DNA from: an uncultured Ruminococcus sp. | Lineage (GTDB): Bacteria > Bacillota > Clostridia > Oscillospirales > Ruminococcaceae | Reading direction: 5' to 3' | DNA length: 64,000 nucleotides | Assembly (NCBI GenBank): GCA_947624255.1 | Contig: CANQJO010000002.1 | Location: 1-64,000 of the forward strand | Shown: positions 45,831 through 55,170 of the stretch, piece after piece | Layout: every line of letters starts with the position of its first letter | Position numbering within the stretch: position 1 is the stretch's first letter | Translations under genes and position numbers: made by a program | The notes under the pieces: generated by a model | Database searches by the model: none | Seen by the model: the letters and a program-made list of their open reading frames with translations, nothing else | What the model was told of the DNA's origin: nothing

Positions 45831-46580
45831 TTATTTGATATCTGAGCGTTTCATTACGAAGATCCCGCCGAATATGGATATAATCGTTACTGCTGCATCG
45901 TATATCGGCATGAGTATGTTGTGCGGATATTTGGGTATATCCGCTTGACTTGTCAGAATATCCGATTGAAAGAGGGGAAAGAAATCTTCGACAAATTTTT
46001 CTACAAGATCTACGGTCTGTTCATTGCTGGAAAATATAATTATTATACTTGCGACAAACGGTGACATTATATAGAACAGATATGTAAATACCGCTCCGGA
46101 AAATTTCTTCATCAGCGTTACCATAAACAATATGCACGATAAATGTTCGATCAGCACCAAAGCTGACAGCATCAGATAATACGGATATTCGTCAGAGGGG
46201 AAGTCACCTTTGCCGACCATGGCAAATCCGACTGTCATGGCAAAGATCTGAGTTACGAAAAGATAGAACAGTCCTATAAATACTGAAATTATCCAGTTTG
46301 ACATATATATCTGCGTGCGTGTGTAGCCGCCTGTGATCTTATAGCGTATTGTGTTGTTTGTAAAGTCAGAGGAGACGAATTTTCCTGCGACGATAAGAAC
46401 GCACAGCAAAATTATTTCATGAAAGGAGAACAGAAGATAATCTGAAGAAGGGAGATATTCGATTATGGTACGTATTCCCGCAAATTCAAGAAAACAGAAT
46501 ATAAAATATATGAGCAACATCACATATAAGAGCTTGCTTTTGAAAAGGCGTGCAAAGCCCTCGGATAAAAGATTAAGCAT
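45831..46580 (-). CDS. ABC transporter permease, ABC-2 like
   Basis: Six membrane segments, for example LLYVMLLIYFIFCFLEFAGI, ILLCVLIVAGKFVSSDF, IISVFIGLFYLFVTQIFAMTV and FTYLFYIMSPFVASIIIIF, consistent with an ABC-2 permease of the bacitracin/lantibiotic immunity (BcrB-like) type. About 249 residues from ATG 46580 (MLNLLSEGFARLFKSKLL); the track start is 6 codons upstream in the ATPase gene. Overlaps the ATPase gene by 8 nt. Substrate unknown; gene lies with no resistance regulator. Confidence 0.82.
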   Translation of the reverse strand: MLNLLSEGFARLFKSKLLYVMLLIYFIFCFLEFAGIRTIIEYLPSSDYLLFSFHEIILLCVLIVAGKFVSSDFTNNTIRYKITGGYTRTQIYMSNWIISVFIGLFYLFVTQIFAMTVGFAMVGKGDFPSDEYPYYLMLSALVLIEHLSCILFMVTLMKKFSGAVFTYLFYIMSPFVASIIIIFSSNEQTVDLVEKFVEDFFPLFQSDILTSQADIPKYPHNILMPIYDAAVTIISIFGGIFVMKRSDIK

Positions 46581-47484
46581 TATCAGCACCTCCCACAAGA
46601 CTCATGTAGTAGCTTTCAAGCGACTCGCTCTTTTCGGTCATGGTGATGACCTCACAGCCTTTTTCTGCAAGATCATGCACCAGCGTAGTTACATTTATAT
46701 GAGAGTATATCTCTGCCTCGGTTTCGGAGACGATCTTGTAATCGAGATTTTTCTCCATGAGGACGGGTGCAAGGAGCATTGTGTTATTCACAGTGATGAG
46801 CATTGACTTTTTGACGGCGTTTTCAAGCTCCTCACTGCTCATCTCTTTGACGATCGTACCCTTATCAACAAAGCCGTAGTGTGTTGCAAGCTTTGAAAGC
46901 TCGTCAAGTATATGACTGGAGATAAGTATAGTCATATTTTTTTCCCGATTCAGCTTCAGGAGCAGCTCACGAACCTCCACGATACCCTGCGGATCAAGAC
47001 CGTTTATCGGCTCGTCAAGTACAAGAAAATCAGGCTCATTCACCAGTGAGAATGCAATGCCCAGCCTCTGGCGCATACCGAGCGAGAAATCCTTTGCCTT
47101 CTTTTTTCCGGTATCGGGAATTCCCACCAAGTTCAGCAATTCGTCTATCTTGTCCGGATTTTTTCCGGTGAGCTTATACTGCAAAAGGAGGTTATTCTTA
47201 GCACTCAGGTTGGGATAGATCGCAGGAGTTTCAACAACTGCGCTGATTTTTTTTCGCATTTGAGTTATTTTCTTGTCCCTGTTACTGATCCCATAGAGTG
47301 ACAGCTCCCCATCGCTTGCATTGTGTAGTCCGCAAACTATGCGGATGATCGTGGTCTTTCCGGCACCGTTTTTTCCCACAAGACCGTAGATAGCACCTTT
47401 AGGTACGGTCATGGTCACATTTTTGAGGGCGGTAAATCTGCCGTATTTTTTTGTAAGACCGTTTGTCTGCAATACGTTTTCCAT
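46573..47484 (-). CDS. ABC transporter ATP-binding protein
   Basis: Walker A YGLVGKNGAGKTTIIRIVCGL, Q-loop VVETPAIYPNLSAKNNLLL, signature FSLGMRQRLGIAF (SLGMRQ in place of LSGGQ, common in the BcrA subfamily), Walker B DFLVLDEPINGLDPQG and His ILISSHILDELS. 303 residues with a C-terminal extension of about 90 residues typical of BcrA/NatA-like exporters of peptides or antibiotics. Start ATG 47484 has AAAGGAAA upstream; the 27 earlier codons in the track run through the promoter. First gene of a two-gene operon with the permease. Confidence 0.9.
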   Translation of the reverse strand: MENVLQTNGLTKKYGRFTALKNVTMTVPKGAIYGLVGKNGAGKTTIIRIVCGLHNASDGELSLYGISNRDKKITQMRKKISAVVETPAIYPNLSAKNNLLLQYKLTGKNPDKIDELLNLVGIPDTGKKKAKDFSLGMRQRLGIAFSLVNEPDFLVLDEPINGLDPQGIVEVRELLLKLNREKNMTILISSHILDELSKLATHYGFVDKGTIVKEMSSEELENAVKKSMLITVNNTMLLAPVLMEKNLDYKIVSETEAEIYSHINVTTLVHDLAEKGCEVITMTEKSESLESYYMSLVGGADNA

Positions 47485-47553
47485 AACATTTCCTTTCATG
47501 TTTATTTGGCAAAGTATAGTAAACGACAAATTATTTTTGAGGTTTACTGTAAT

Positions 47554-47582
47554 ATTATACATCATACATCAGATAATGTCAA
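47554..47582 (-). promoter_or_regulatory. Promoter of the ABC transporter operon
   Basis: TTGACA, 17 nt, TATAAT on the reverse strand. The approximately 225-nt gap to the opposite lipoprotein gene holds both promoters; TATAAT at about 47649 on the plus strand has no good -35. Confidence 0.85.
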
Positions 47583-47711
47583 GCATTTCACCCCACTATA
47601 TTTTTCTTTTTATTTCAGCTAAATTTCACACAATTATCATATCGGTCGTTTATAATACAGTCATAGAAAGAGAAATACAGGAAATGGGAGCTTGGAAAGC
47701 GGTGAATATTT

Positions 47712-49793
47712 TTGAGAAAATTTGCTACTATGGAATTCATCACTGCCGCCATGACATTTGCAGCTCTTACCTCTTGCAGCAGTGAAGCTCCTGAAAATTC
47801 CACACCCACAACCACAACCACCCAAACGACAACAGCTATATCTGCTGAGTCTTTGGGAAATTCAACAGCAGATTACTCCCTGATTTTTTCAGACCGTGAT
47901 CTTGAGCAGACTCCCGATGATACCACTTGTGAGATCACACTGAACGGCGATTCTGCCGATATTGACGGCTCCGGAGCTTCTGTAAGCGGCTCGGTGATAA
48001 CGATCTCCGCTGAGGGAGTTTACCGCATATCAGGAAAATTCAATGGTCAGATAGCGGTCAATGCTCCCGGAGCAAAGGTTCAGCTTGTCCTTGACGGCGC
48101 AGATATAACCTGCTCTGAGGCTGCACCGATCTGTATTGCAGACGATGATAAGACATTTATCACTCTTCTGAATGAGAATTCTGTCACTGACAGCCGTGAT
48201 CCCTCATCATACGATGAGACAGCCGATATTCCGGATTCTGCCATTTTCAGCGAGGACAGCATCACCTTCAGCGGTACGGGAACGCTCAATGTGAATGCAC
48301 TTTACCGGGACGGTATCCACTCCAAGGATGATGTGGTCATAACAGGAGGTACTATCTCAGTTGATGCGGCTAATAACGGCATCAAGGGCAAGGATTACGT
48401 TGCCGCCGCAGATGGAAATATTACCGTAAATTCCGCAAATGACGGCATCAAGGCTACAAATACCGAGGAAACAAAGGGATTTGTATACGTCCGTGACGGA
48501 AGTTTCAATATTGAGGCTCTCGGAGACGGAATTCAGGCTGAAACGCTCTTTATCGCAGAGGGCGGAGATTTCAATATAACCTCGGGCGGAGGAAGTGCGA
48601 ATGCTGCACAAAAGCAAAATGATGACTTTTTCGGCGGCAGGCACGGTATGCAGAACAATGCTGAGATGACGGCTCTTGCGAATACCGAAACCACTGATGA
48701 GACGAGTGTCCGTGGGATAAAAGCGGGCACGGCAGTAAACATCTCTGCCGGAGAGTTTGAGATAAACTCTGCTGATGATTCGATACACTCCAATGGTGTT
48801 GTCACGATAACAGGCGGAAATATCGTCATAGACGCAGGCGACAAGGGAATACATTCCGATACTCAGCTTGATATATCAGGCTCTGCAAACGTTGAGATAA
48901 CCAAATCCAACGAGGGGCTTGAATCCGCTGAAATAAACATCTCGGGAGGTACTGTTGATGTAAGATCTTCCGATGACGGTTTCAACGCAAGTGACGGCAC
49001 ATCACAAGGCGGTATGGGTACTTATTCCTCTGATGTATCGCTGAATATAAGCGGCGGAACTGTTCTTGTTGATGCTGACGGCGATGGTCTTGATTCTAAC
49101 GGAGATATGCTCATAACAGGAGGAACTATCCTCGTAAACGGACCTGAAAACAGCGGAAACGGCGCTCTTGACGGCAATGGTGAGATCATAGTCAACGGCG
49201 GTCTGCTTATTGCGGCAGGCGGTTCGGGCATGGCTGAATCTCCCGGAAACAGCTCTGAGCAAAATTCACTCTCTGCTACAATAGGGAATTTATCCGCAGG
49301 CACGCTTGTCACTCTCACAGACAGCACCGGCAGCGAGATACTCAGCTTTGCACCATCAAAATCTTTTGGAAATATAGTGATAAGCAGTCCCGATATAAAA
49401 ACCGGAGAAGCTTACACTCTCTATACAGGCGGAACGTCCATCGCCAAGGAGACACATGGTCTCTATGAAACGGGCGGCTATCAGAACGACGGCACTGAGG
49501 CAGGAAGCTTTACTGCTGACACTTCTACCTCCTATATAGGCTCTCAAGGAAGTATGGGCGGAGGTTTCGGAGGAAAAGGTCAGCATGGCGGAGACTTCGG
49601 CGGCGGACGTGGCGATAGATTTGGTCAGGACGGAGATATGACACCTCCTGAGCTCCCCACGGACGAAAACGGCGAAACTGTCGAGCCCGGAGATTTTAAC
49701 GGCAAAGGCGGTTTCGGCGGTATGATGACACCACCCGACGGAGATACACCTCCATTCGGTGATATGCAGCCTCCCACTGAGGAAGCACAATAA
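47712..49793 (+). CDS. Lipoprotein of the Cthe_2159 (DUF4353) beta-helix family
   Basis: Surface protein of 693 residues. N-terminal MRKFATMEFITAAMTFAALTSCSSEA contains a lipobox (LTSC), then a Thr-rich stretch. The main part (about 60-560) has repeated beta-strand rungs such as GIHSKDDVVITGGTISVDAANNGIKGKDY, DDSIHSNGVVTITGGNIVIDAGDKGIHSD and SNEGLESAEINISGGTVDVRSSDDGFNAS, which match the right-handed beta-helix of Cthe_2159, a calcium-dependent polygalacturonate/cellulose binder. The C-terminal Gly-rich tail (GGGFGGKGQHGGDFGGGRGDRFGQ) is low complexity. TTG at 47712 with GGTGA upstream keeps the basic residues of the signal peptide; ATG at 47730 is the alternative. Carbohydrate or metal binding is inferred from the family. 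Confidence 0.8.
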   Translation: MRKFATMEFITAAMTFAALTSCSSEAPENSTPTTTTTQTTTAISAESLGNSTADYSLIFSDRDLEQTPDDTTCEITLNGDSADIDGSGASVSGSVITISAEGVYRISGKFNGQIAVNAPGAKVQLVLDGADITCSEAAPICIADDDKTFITLLNENSVTDSRDPSSYDETADIPDSAIFSEDSITFSGTGTLNVNALYRDGIHSKDDVVITGGTISVDAANNGIKGKDYVAAADGNITVNSANDGIKATNTEETKGFVYVRDGSFNIEALGDGIQAETLFIAEGGDFNITSGGGSANAAQKQNDDFFGGRHGMQNNAEMTALANTETTDETSVRGIKAGTAVNISAGEFEINSADDSIHSNGVVTITGGNIVIDAGDKGIHSDTQLDISGSANVEITKSNEGLESAEINISGGTVDVRSSDDGFNASDGTSQGGMGTYSSDVSLNISGGTVLVDADGDGLDSNGDMLITGGTILVNGPENSGNGALDGNGEIIVNGGLLIAAGGSGMAESPGNSSEQNSLSATIGNLSAGTLVTLTDSTGSEILSFAPSKSFGNIVISSPDIKTGEAYTLYTGGTSIAKETHGLYETGGYQNDGTEAGSFTADTSTSYIGSQGSMGGGFGGKGQHGGDFGGGRGDRFGQDGDMTPPELPTDENGETVEPGDFNGKGGFGGMMTPPDGDTPPFGDMQPPTEEAQ

Positions 49794-49827
49794 TTCAGCC
49801 ATCTTCTTATTTCATATAAACCACCCT

Positions 49828-49898
49828 AACGGGAACAGCGGTCGGAGAGAGATCTCCGAACCGCTGTTTCCGTTATCGGCGAATCGCCGCATGATTTT
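49828..49898 (+). terminator. Long hairpin plus second hairpin after the lipoprotein gene
   Basis: TAACGGGAACAGCGG-T-CGGAGA / TCTCCGAACCGCTGTTTCCGTTA forms a long, nearly perfect stem, followed by GGCGAATCGCC and ATGATTTTTTT. Likely a terminator, and in the other direction it lies past the stop of the SIMPL gene. Confidence 0.65.
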
Positions 49899-49918
49899 TT
49901 TCACTGCTGCTTTAGTAA

Positions 49919-50605
49919 TTACCGGATCTCGTTGATCTCCCAGACAAATTCAGCAGTTGCACTTATCTTAATATCATCAGGATTTACGCTCACCGAGGCA
50001 ACCTGTGATACCGCTGCTGCTCTGAGTCCCATATTGTCTACATGGTAAGCGGTAGGGGAGACCATATCATATTCCACAGGAGAGTAGTCAATAGAGAGTA
50101 CTCCTCCGAGTTCAACATTCATCTCATCGCAAAGGACTTCGGCATTTCTGCGTGCATCTTTAGCTGCACGCCGCAGTACACGCTCCTTGAGTGTAGCCTT
50201 ATCCTTGACCGTGAAGTCAAGGGAGATCTCAGGGGTGGCATCTCCGCCTGCTATTGCTGATATCGCCTTTGAGAGCACATCGTTGTCAAGGTCGAAATCG
50301 AGGCATAACTGATGTGTACACTTATATCCTGCGAATACCTTTGTATATTTTCCATTATCGTTCAGGGTGTCATATTCGGTATCTACACGGAAACCGGTGC
50401 TTTTGAGACGCTCGACCTCAAAGCCCTTTTCGTCAAGATTTTGGCGGATAGACTCCGTTTTTTCGGCAGCCTCCGTAATGACCTGATCGTATTCCTTTCC
50501 GCCGGTTATAACGGTCATGGAGATTATGACAGTATCAGGCGGAACAGAAAGTGTTCCTTTACCCTTAACGATAATTGATGTAAGATTGCTGTTGACATTA
50601 TACAT
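49919..50605 (-). CDS. SIMPL domain (DUF541) protein
   Basis: 228 residues matching SIMPL/DUF541: IIVKGKGTLSVPPDTVIISMTVITGGKEYDQVITEAAEKTESIRQNL, GFEVERLKSTGFRVDTEYD and LKERVLRRAAKDARRNAEVLCDEMNVELGGVLSIDYS. The E. coli member is BP26-like and periplasmic; here no signal peptide is visible at the N-terminus (MYNVNSNLTS), so it is predicted cytosolic. The function of the family is not settled. GGAGGTC lies upstream of ATG. Its neighbour upstream is an AraC-type regulator on the same strand. Confidence 0.85.
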   Translation of the reverse strand: MYNVNSNLTSIIVKGKGTLSVPPDTVIISMTVITGGKEYDQVITEAAEKTESIRQNLDEKGFEVERLKSTGFRVDTEYDTLNDNGKYTKVFAGYKCTHQLCLDFDLDNDVLSKAISAIAGGDATPEISLDFTVKDKATLKERVLRRAAKDARRNAEVLCDEMNVELGGVLSIDYSPVEYDMVSPTAYHVDNMGLRAAAVSQVASVSVNPDDIKISATAEFVWEINEIR

Positions 50606-50641
50606 AATAAAGACCTCCTTAACGGGATCGTCCTGCGATCC

Positions 50642-51403
50642 CTATGCTTTTTTTCTGAATTTTGTGGGAGTCACTCCCACTATTTTTTTGAATTGGCGCA
50701 TGAAATGCTCCTCGTTATCGTAGCCGCACATAGCAGCTACCTGCGAGACCGTACATGATGTCTCACTGAGTATTTCCTTTGCCTTTTCGATCTTACTGTT
50801 TATTACGTCAGAAATGCAGGAAACTCCGAACACCTCCTTATAGATATGCTGAAAATATGACCGGGACATATTTACGTTTGCAGCCATTGAATCCACATTC
50901 CATTTTTGCTGAGGATTTCTATATATCCTTGACCGCAGATCGGACAGCTCGTTGTAGTATGGTTCAGCAGCAGGCTGCTCCGCAGTCCTGCGCTTTTCAC
51001 AATCGCTGATCTTTATGAGAAGCATCCGCAGCAGCGAGTCCAGAAGCTTTGTTCTCCGTGAACTCAATGAATAGAATTCGACTGTTATGCTCCGGATAAG
51101 CTGACTTATAAATTCTGTGTCTGAACAGATCATCGGCTTGTTGAGCGGTATATCCTGTAATTCCGGAAACTCCGAATTTTCTGCCCGAAAGCAAAGCCAG
51201 TCGCAGACAAGTACACCCTCACAGGCAGAATACTCCAGGGAGGCGTTTTCCCATAGCACAAGCGTATCCTTATCAAAGCGGCAATTGCCGATGCAGACGG
51301 AAGAACCTGCGAGAAGCAGCATATATTCTCCTTGCATCAGCTCACCATGGAATGAAAAGCTGCTGTCATATATTGAATTATACCCGATGGAGCTGATATT
51401 CAT
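50642..51403 (-). CDS. AraC family transcriptional regulator
   Basis: 253 residues. N-terminal 140 residues look like a cupin-type effector domain (SFHGELMQGEYMLLLAGSS). The C-terminal double helix-turn-helix is clear: WNVDSMAANVNMSRSYFQHIYKEVFGVSCISDVINSKIEKAKEILSETSCTVSQVAAMCGYDNEEHFMRQFKKIVGVTPTKFRK. The start overlaps the rqcH stop as ATGA. Ligand and targets unknown; the operon position after rqcH may be incidental. Confidence 0.9.
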   Translation of the reverse strand: MNISSIGYNSIYDSSFSFHGELMQGEYMLLLAGSSVCIGNCRFDKDTLVLWENASLEYSACEGVLVCDWLCFRAENSEFPELQDIPLNKPMICSDTEFISQLIRSITVEFYSLSSRRTKLLDSLLRMLLIKISDCEKRRTAEQPAAEPYYNELSDLRSRIYRNPQQKWNVDSMAANVNMSRSYFQHIYKEVFGVSCISDVINSKIEKAKEILSETSCTVSQVAAMCGYDNEEHFMRQFKKIVGVTPTKFRKKA

Positions 51404-53157
51404 TTAGCGCTCACTTTCAGCCGCTGTTCAAGCTCCTTGTCGGGTTTGACAAAAGCGGTCTTATAGTTGCTGAAAATGACCTTGCCCGGCTTAGCTCCCG
51501 GAGTTTTTTTCACGTAGCGTGCAAGGCAGTAATCCACGGGAACGATGCTTGAATCCCTGCCCTTGCTGTTCACGGCGGCTATCACAGCAGCCTCCTCTAT
51601 GGTGCTGTCAGGAGGTGTCTGTCCGTCGGAAAGTATCAGCACATGAGAGCCGGTAATACTCTGTGTGTGCAGCCATATATCATTTTTTTCAGCCAGTTTC
51701 AGAGAGAGCCTGTCATTCTGCATATTGTTGCGCCCCACGAGTATCGTGAATCCCTCACCTGAGCGGTACTCAACGGGAGGCAGTGCTTTTGGAGGCTTGA
51801 CTTTTTTTCCTGTCGAGCGGATATATCCCTGTTCACGAAGCTCCTCACGCAGCTGTATCACATCGTTCTCTGAAACTGCTCTTGTCAGGGCATCGAAAAC
51901 GCTGTCAAGATACGACAGCTCTTCCTCGCCCTTTTCTATTCGTTCAGCGAGTTTCTCCTCGGCAGTGACGAGTTTTCTGTACTCGGAGTAGAAATGCTGG
52001 GCATTCTGAGAGGGCGTTTTGCGTGCGTCAAGGGGGATCTTCACGACCGGACTGCCCTCCTTGTAGAAATTCTCCACCTCAGCCACGGTATCGCCCTTAT
52101 TTATTCTGTAGATGTTCGCTGAGACAAGGTCACCGCAGAGTTTCAATTCCTCCTTATTTCCGCAGGCTGCAAGCTCCTCACGCTGGATATTTATTCTCCG
52201 TGAGGTGCGCTCCGTGAGATTGATAAGCAGGCGGAAAAGGTCATTTGCACGCTGCTTTGTTCGTGCAGCGGAGTCTCTTTGAAAGTAGAAGTGATCGAGC
52301 AGCTCAGAGGCTGTGGAAAACTCCTGTGTCTTCATAAGATCGCCGAATTGAGTGATCTCCACAAAGGAGATATCCTTAAGCTCACCATCGGGAGTGCTGA
52401 CCACAGTAAAACGGCACTCTCCCCGAAGAAGCTTCTCACGGGCAGAGATGACAGCCGCAACGAGACGTTCAAGGGGTTCGCCTGTGATATTAGTTTTCAG
52501 CTCCTGACCGCCGCCGGCACGAAATACCCATTCACGGGCAAGTATAGGTGACACTCCCTCGAAAATGCGTATCAGAGCCTTTGAAAGCTCAGACGGCTCG
52601 GAATCGGAAATGCGCTGTTTTATTTCTTCGGGAGAGACTGTCAGCATATTCAGCCGCTCTCGTCTCGGGGGCATGACGTACCTCATTCCCGGCAGCACCG
52701 AACGTTCACGGGACATCTCCTCGTCCACACGTTTTATGCTGTCGATGACTCTGCCGTCAGGTCCTATGACCACCAGATTGGAGCAGCGCCCCATGATTTC
52801 GCAGGCAAGGACGATAGTGACAGTATCTCCCAGTTCATTTACACATTCAAAGTCAAGAAAAAGCACACGTTCAAGACCGTCCTGACGGATATTCACCAGT
52901 CTGCCGCTGCCGAGCCGTTTTCTCAGGAGCATACAGAACATGGGCGGTGTCTGAGGATTATCCACATCTTTGTTGGTGACATGAACTCTTGCACTTGCGG
53001 CATTTGCTGATATATAGAGTTTTTTTGCGCCCTGACGTGTACGCATGGTAATTATGATTTCCTCACGTGAGGGCTGATGTATGCGGTCAACACGAGAGCC
53101 TATAAGCGGCATAAGCTCCGTTTTCACAGCATAAAGGAATGCACCGTCAAGTGCCAT
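51400..53157 (-). CDS. rqcH: Ribosome quality control protein RqcH (NFACT)
   Basis: 585 residues. NFACT-N/coiled-coil part starts MALDGAFLYAVKTELMPLIGSRVDRIHQPSREEIIITMRT, with the CEIMGRCSNLVVIGPDGRVIDSIKRVDEEMSRER motif; the C-terminal NFACT-R domain is GEGFTILVGRNNMQNDRLSLKLAEKNDIWLHTQSITGSHVLI. In B. subtilis RqcH binds the stalled 50S with peptidyl-tRNA and adds Ala tails, acting in parallel with tmRNA. Formerly called fibronectin-binding FbpA; no export signal is present. tmRNA is also in this window (1925-2294). Confidence 0.93.
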   Translation of the reverse strand: MALDGAFLYAVKTELMPLIGSRVDRIHQPSREEIIITMRTRQGAKKLYISANAASARVHVTNKDVDNPQTPPMFCMLLRKRLGSGRLVNIRQDGLERVLFLDFECVNELGDTVTIVLACEIMGRCSNLVVIGPDGRVIDSIKRVDEEMSRERSVLPGMRYVMPPRRERLNMLTVSPEEIKQRISDSEPSELSKALIRIFEGVSPILAREWVFRAGGGQELKTNITGEPLERLVAAVISAREKLLRGECRFTVVSTPDGELKDISFVEITQFGDLMKTQEFSTASELLDHFYFQRDSAARTKQRANDLFRLLINLTERTSRRINIQREELAACGNKEELKLCGDLVSANIYRINKGDTVAEVENFYKEGSPVVKIPLDARKTPSQNAQHFYSEYRKLVTAEEKLAERIEKGEEELSYLDSVFDALTRAVSENDVIQLREELREQGYIRSTGKKVKPPKALPPVEYRSGEGFTILVGRNNMQNDRLSLKLAEKNDIWLHTQSITGSHVLILSDGQTPPDSTIEEAAVIAAVNSKGRDSSIVPVDYCLARYVKKTPGAKPGKVIFSNYKTAFVKPDKELEQRLKVSAK

Positions 53158-53184
53158 TGTATCACCCCATTTATATCAATAGTA

Positions 53185-54630
53185 TCAGATGTAGCGCACC
53201 GGATCTGATGAGCTTTCTGCGATCTCCACATCAAGGAGTGGGAATTCCTTTTCAAGAATGCGTTTCAGCTCCGGCAGAACGATATTTTCCGTGTGAAAAT
53301 GTCCGCAGTCAAAGAGGGCAATGCCTCTGTTTGCTGCATCTATCCAGACATCGTGCTTCACGTCACCGGTGATATAGGCATCGCAGCCGTTTTCAAGGGC
53401 AAGCTCAAGCATAGAGCCTCCCGAACCGGAGCAGAAAGCGATGCGTGAGATATTTTCCCGGCGGTGAGAAGCTCTCACATAAGCGCAGCCGAAGATATCT
53501 TTCAGCAGTGCGCCGAGATCATCGGGAGAGATCGCCTCTTGCAGATCGGCAATATAGCCGAGATATCTGCCGCCACCGCAGTTCTCAAAGGGGAGAGTCT
53601 CCTTTATGCTCAGCCGCTCCCGCAGCTTATCAAGGATAACGCCGTTTGTGCCATTATTTGCGATATCGAGATTCGTGTGCATACAGAGTGCAGCGATGCC
53701 GCTCCGTATCAGACGAAAAACAGGCGTTGAGCGGCGAATATTTTTAAGCGGCTGAAAGATGACCGGATGGTGAGAGATCATAAGCTCTGCGCCTTTCCGT
53801 TCGGCTTCGGATATGCTCTCACAGGTGATGTCAAGTGTCAGCAGAATTTTACGGCAGCTCATGCTCTCGTTTTCTGCGAGCAGACCAGAGTTATCCCATT
53901 TTTCCTGCGTACTGAAGGGATAAAGGCTGTCGAAGAAACGGCAGATCGCCGTGATATCCGTTGGCTGTGAGCCTTTTTCCAGACGCAGAGCAAGCGCATT
54001 ATAATGAGTGCTCCCCGAATGATCGCCTGAGATGCTCAAACCGGCAGCAATTTTTCTGAGCCGTGCGATCTCGGCAGCCCGATACTCACGTCCGGGGGAG
54101 TTTTCGCAGCTGTACATACCTGCGTAAGCCTCAGTTTCGGTAAGAAGCGGTGTATCAGCGGAGAATTCAGCGCACATGACGGTGTACATCTTTCTGCCGT
54201 CCTCTACAATTTCTTCCTTGATGAGCCGAAGTCCCATTTTGTAAAGCTCTCTGCGAAGGATCTCAGGCTTTGTCATGGGCTGCAATATCCAGCGGATATT
54301 ATTTCTGTGATGCTCGTCAGTTCTGCGAATGATATCTGTGATCGTTTCGCCGCCCATTCCGGCGATGATGATATCGCTGACACGGTCAAGGGGGACGTTT
54401 TCAAGACCGTCGGAGAGCACAAGGCTGATCTTATCAGAGAGTCCGTGTTCACTGACAGTTTTAGCGGCAGCACTGAGAGGTCCTTTACCGATATCAGAGG
54501 CAATGACTTCACGGCAGCGTCCGCCGGAGATAAGATATACAGCAAGATGTGCATGGTCTGTACCCACGTCACAGGCGACTCCTCTGCCTGAGACAAATTC
54601 TGCTGCTTTTTTCAATCTGTTGTCAATCAT
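53185..54630 (-). CDS. TrmK-Nif3 fusion: tRNA (adenine22-N1)-methyltransferase with Nif3-like domain
   Basis: 481 residues made of two proteins that are usually neighbours in Firmicutes (yqfN-yqfO). Residues 1 to about 225 are TrmK: SAM-binding VACDVGTDHAHLAVYL, VIASDIGKGPLSAAAKTV, DIIIAGMGGETITDIIRR, and the C-terminal coiled coil RAAEIARLRKIAAGL. Residues about 240-481 are Nif3-like: metal-site motifs MISHHPVIFQPLK, LCMHTNLDIANNGTN and ALFDCGHFHTENIVLPEL, with FCSGSGGSMLELALENGCDAYITGDVKHD. The Nif3 part is short and lacks the inserted PII-like domain of B. subtilis YqfO. The start ATG 54630 has GAGGTG upstream; the 64 extra codons in the track are not credible. Nif3 function is not established. 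Confidence 0.9.
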   Translation of the reverse strand: MIDNRLKKAAEFVSGRGVACDVGTDHAHLAVYLISGGRCREVIASDIGKGPLSAAAKTVSEHGLSDKISLVLSDGLENVPLDRVSDIIIAGMGGETITDIIRRTDEHHRNNIRWILQPMTKPEILRRELYKMGLRLIKEEIVEDGRKMYTVMCAEFSADTPLLTETEAYAGMYSCENSPGREYRAAEIARLRKIAAGLSISGDHSGSTHYNALALRLEKGSQPTDITAICRFFDSLYPFSTQEKWDNSGLLAENESMSCRKILLTLDITCESISEAERKGAELMISHHPVIFQPLKNIRRSTPVFRLIRSGIAALCMHTNLDIANNGTNGVILDKLRERLSIKETLPFENCGGGRYLGYIADLQEAISPDDLGALLKDIFGCAYVRASHRRENISRIAFCSGSGGSMLELALENGCDAYITGDVKHDVWIDAANRGIALFDCGHFHTENIVLPELKRILEKEFPLLDVEIAESSSDPVRYI

Positions 54631-54712
54631 TTTACACCTCTGTATATACTGCCATCTGATGCAAATAGCGATCATCTGACATAAATTTACATTAGATGGT
54701 GGTATAGCAACA

Positions 54713-54734
54713 GCGTGCCGAAGCTCCGGCACGC
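54713..54734 (-). terminator. Hairpin after the DUF1858 gene
   Basis: GCGTGCCG / CGGCACGC with AAGCTC loop; on the reverse strand no long U tract follows, so termination is uncertain. Confidence 0.4.
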
Positions 54735-54831
54735 CGTTTTGCTTTCTGCATACGTTCCGCAGTAATAGTGTGTATCTCCGAAAGTCTGCGGATATCAGTT
54801 TACACCTCGGATATCGCAGCACCGGGAAACA

Positions 54832-55035
54832 TTATTTTTTGCTTTCAAAATATGCGTTGAGTTTTTCCACAAGAGCATCGGGATCTGTTCCGTGAACAGA
54901 GCAAGCCTCCTCAATGGATTCACCTCTTGAAGCGGGGCATCCAAGGCAATGCATACCTATCTCAAGGAAAAAGGGTGCAACATTAAAATCGGCATCGAGA
55001 ACGTCACCGATAATAGATTCTTTTGTGACCTGCAT
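54832..55035 (-). CDS. DUF1858 domain protein
   Basis: 67 residues, complete. MQVTKESIIGDVLDADFNVAPFFLEIGMHCLGCPASRGESIEEACSVHGTDPDALVEKLNAYFESKK matches the small DUF1858/ScdA N-terminal fold with its GMHCLGCPAS motif; its two Cys may bind a metal or act in redox chemistry. Often found alone or fused to redox and hybrid-cluster proteins in Clostridia. AAAGGATG upstream of ATG. Single gene or short operon with the zinc-ribbon gene upstream. Confidence 0.85.
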   Translation of the reverse strand: MQVTKESIIGDVLDADFNVAPFFLEIGMHCLGCPASRGESIEEACSVHGTDPDALVEKLNAYFESKK

Positions 55036-55170
55036 ATTTTTTCATCCTTTCTGAAAATCATGGCTGAGACTGTGCGTCGGATCTTTAAGGCGACACCATA
55101 CAAACGTGTTATACAGTCTTGCCTCACGATCTCTTTTCACGGAAAAAACGCATATTTCCTGCAAGAGAGA

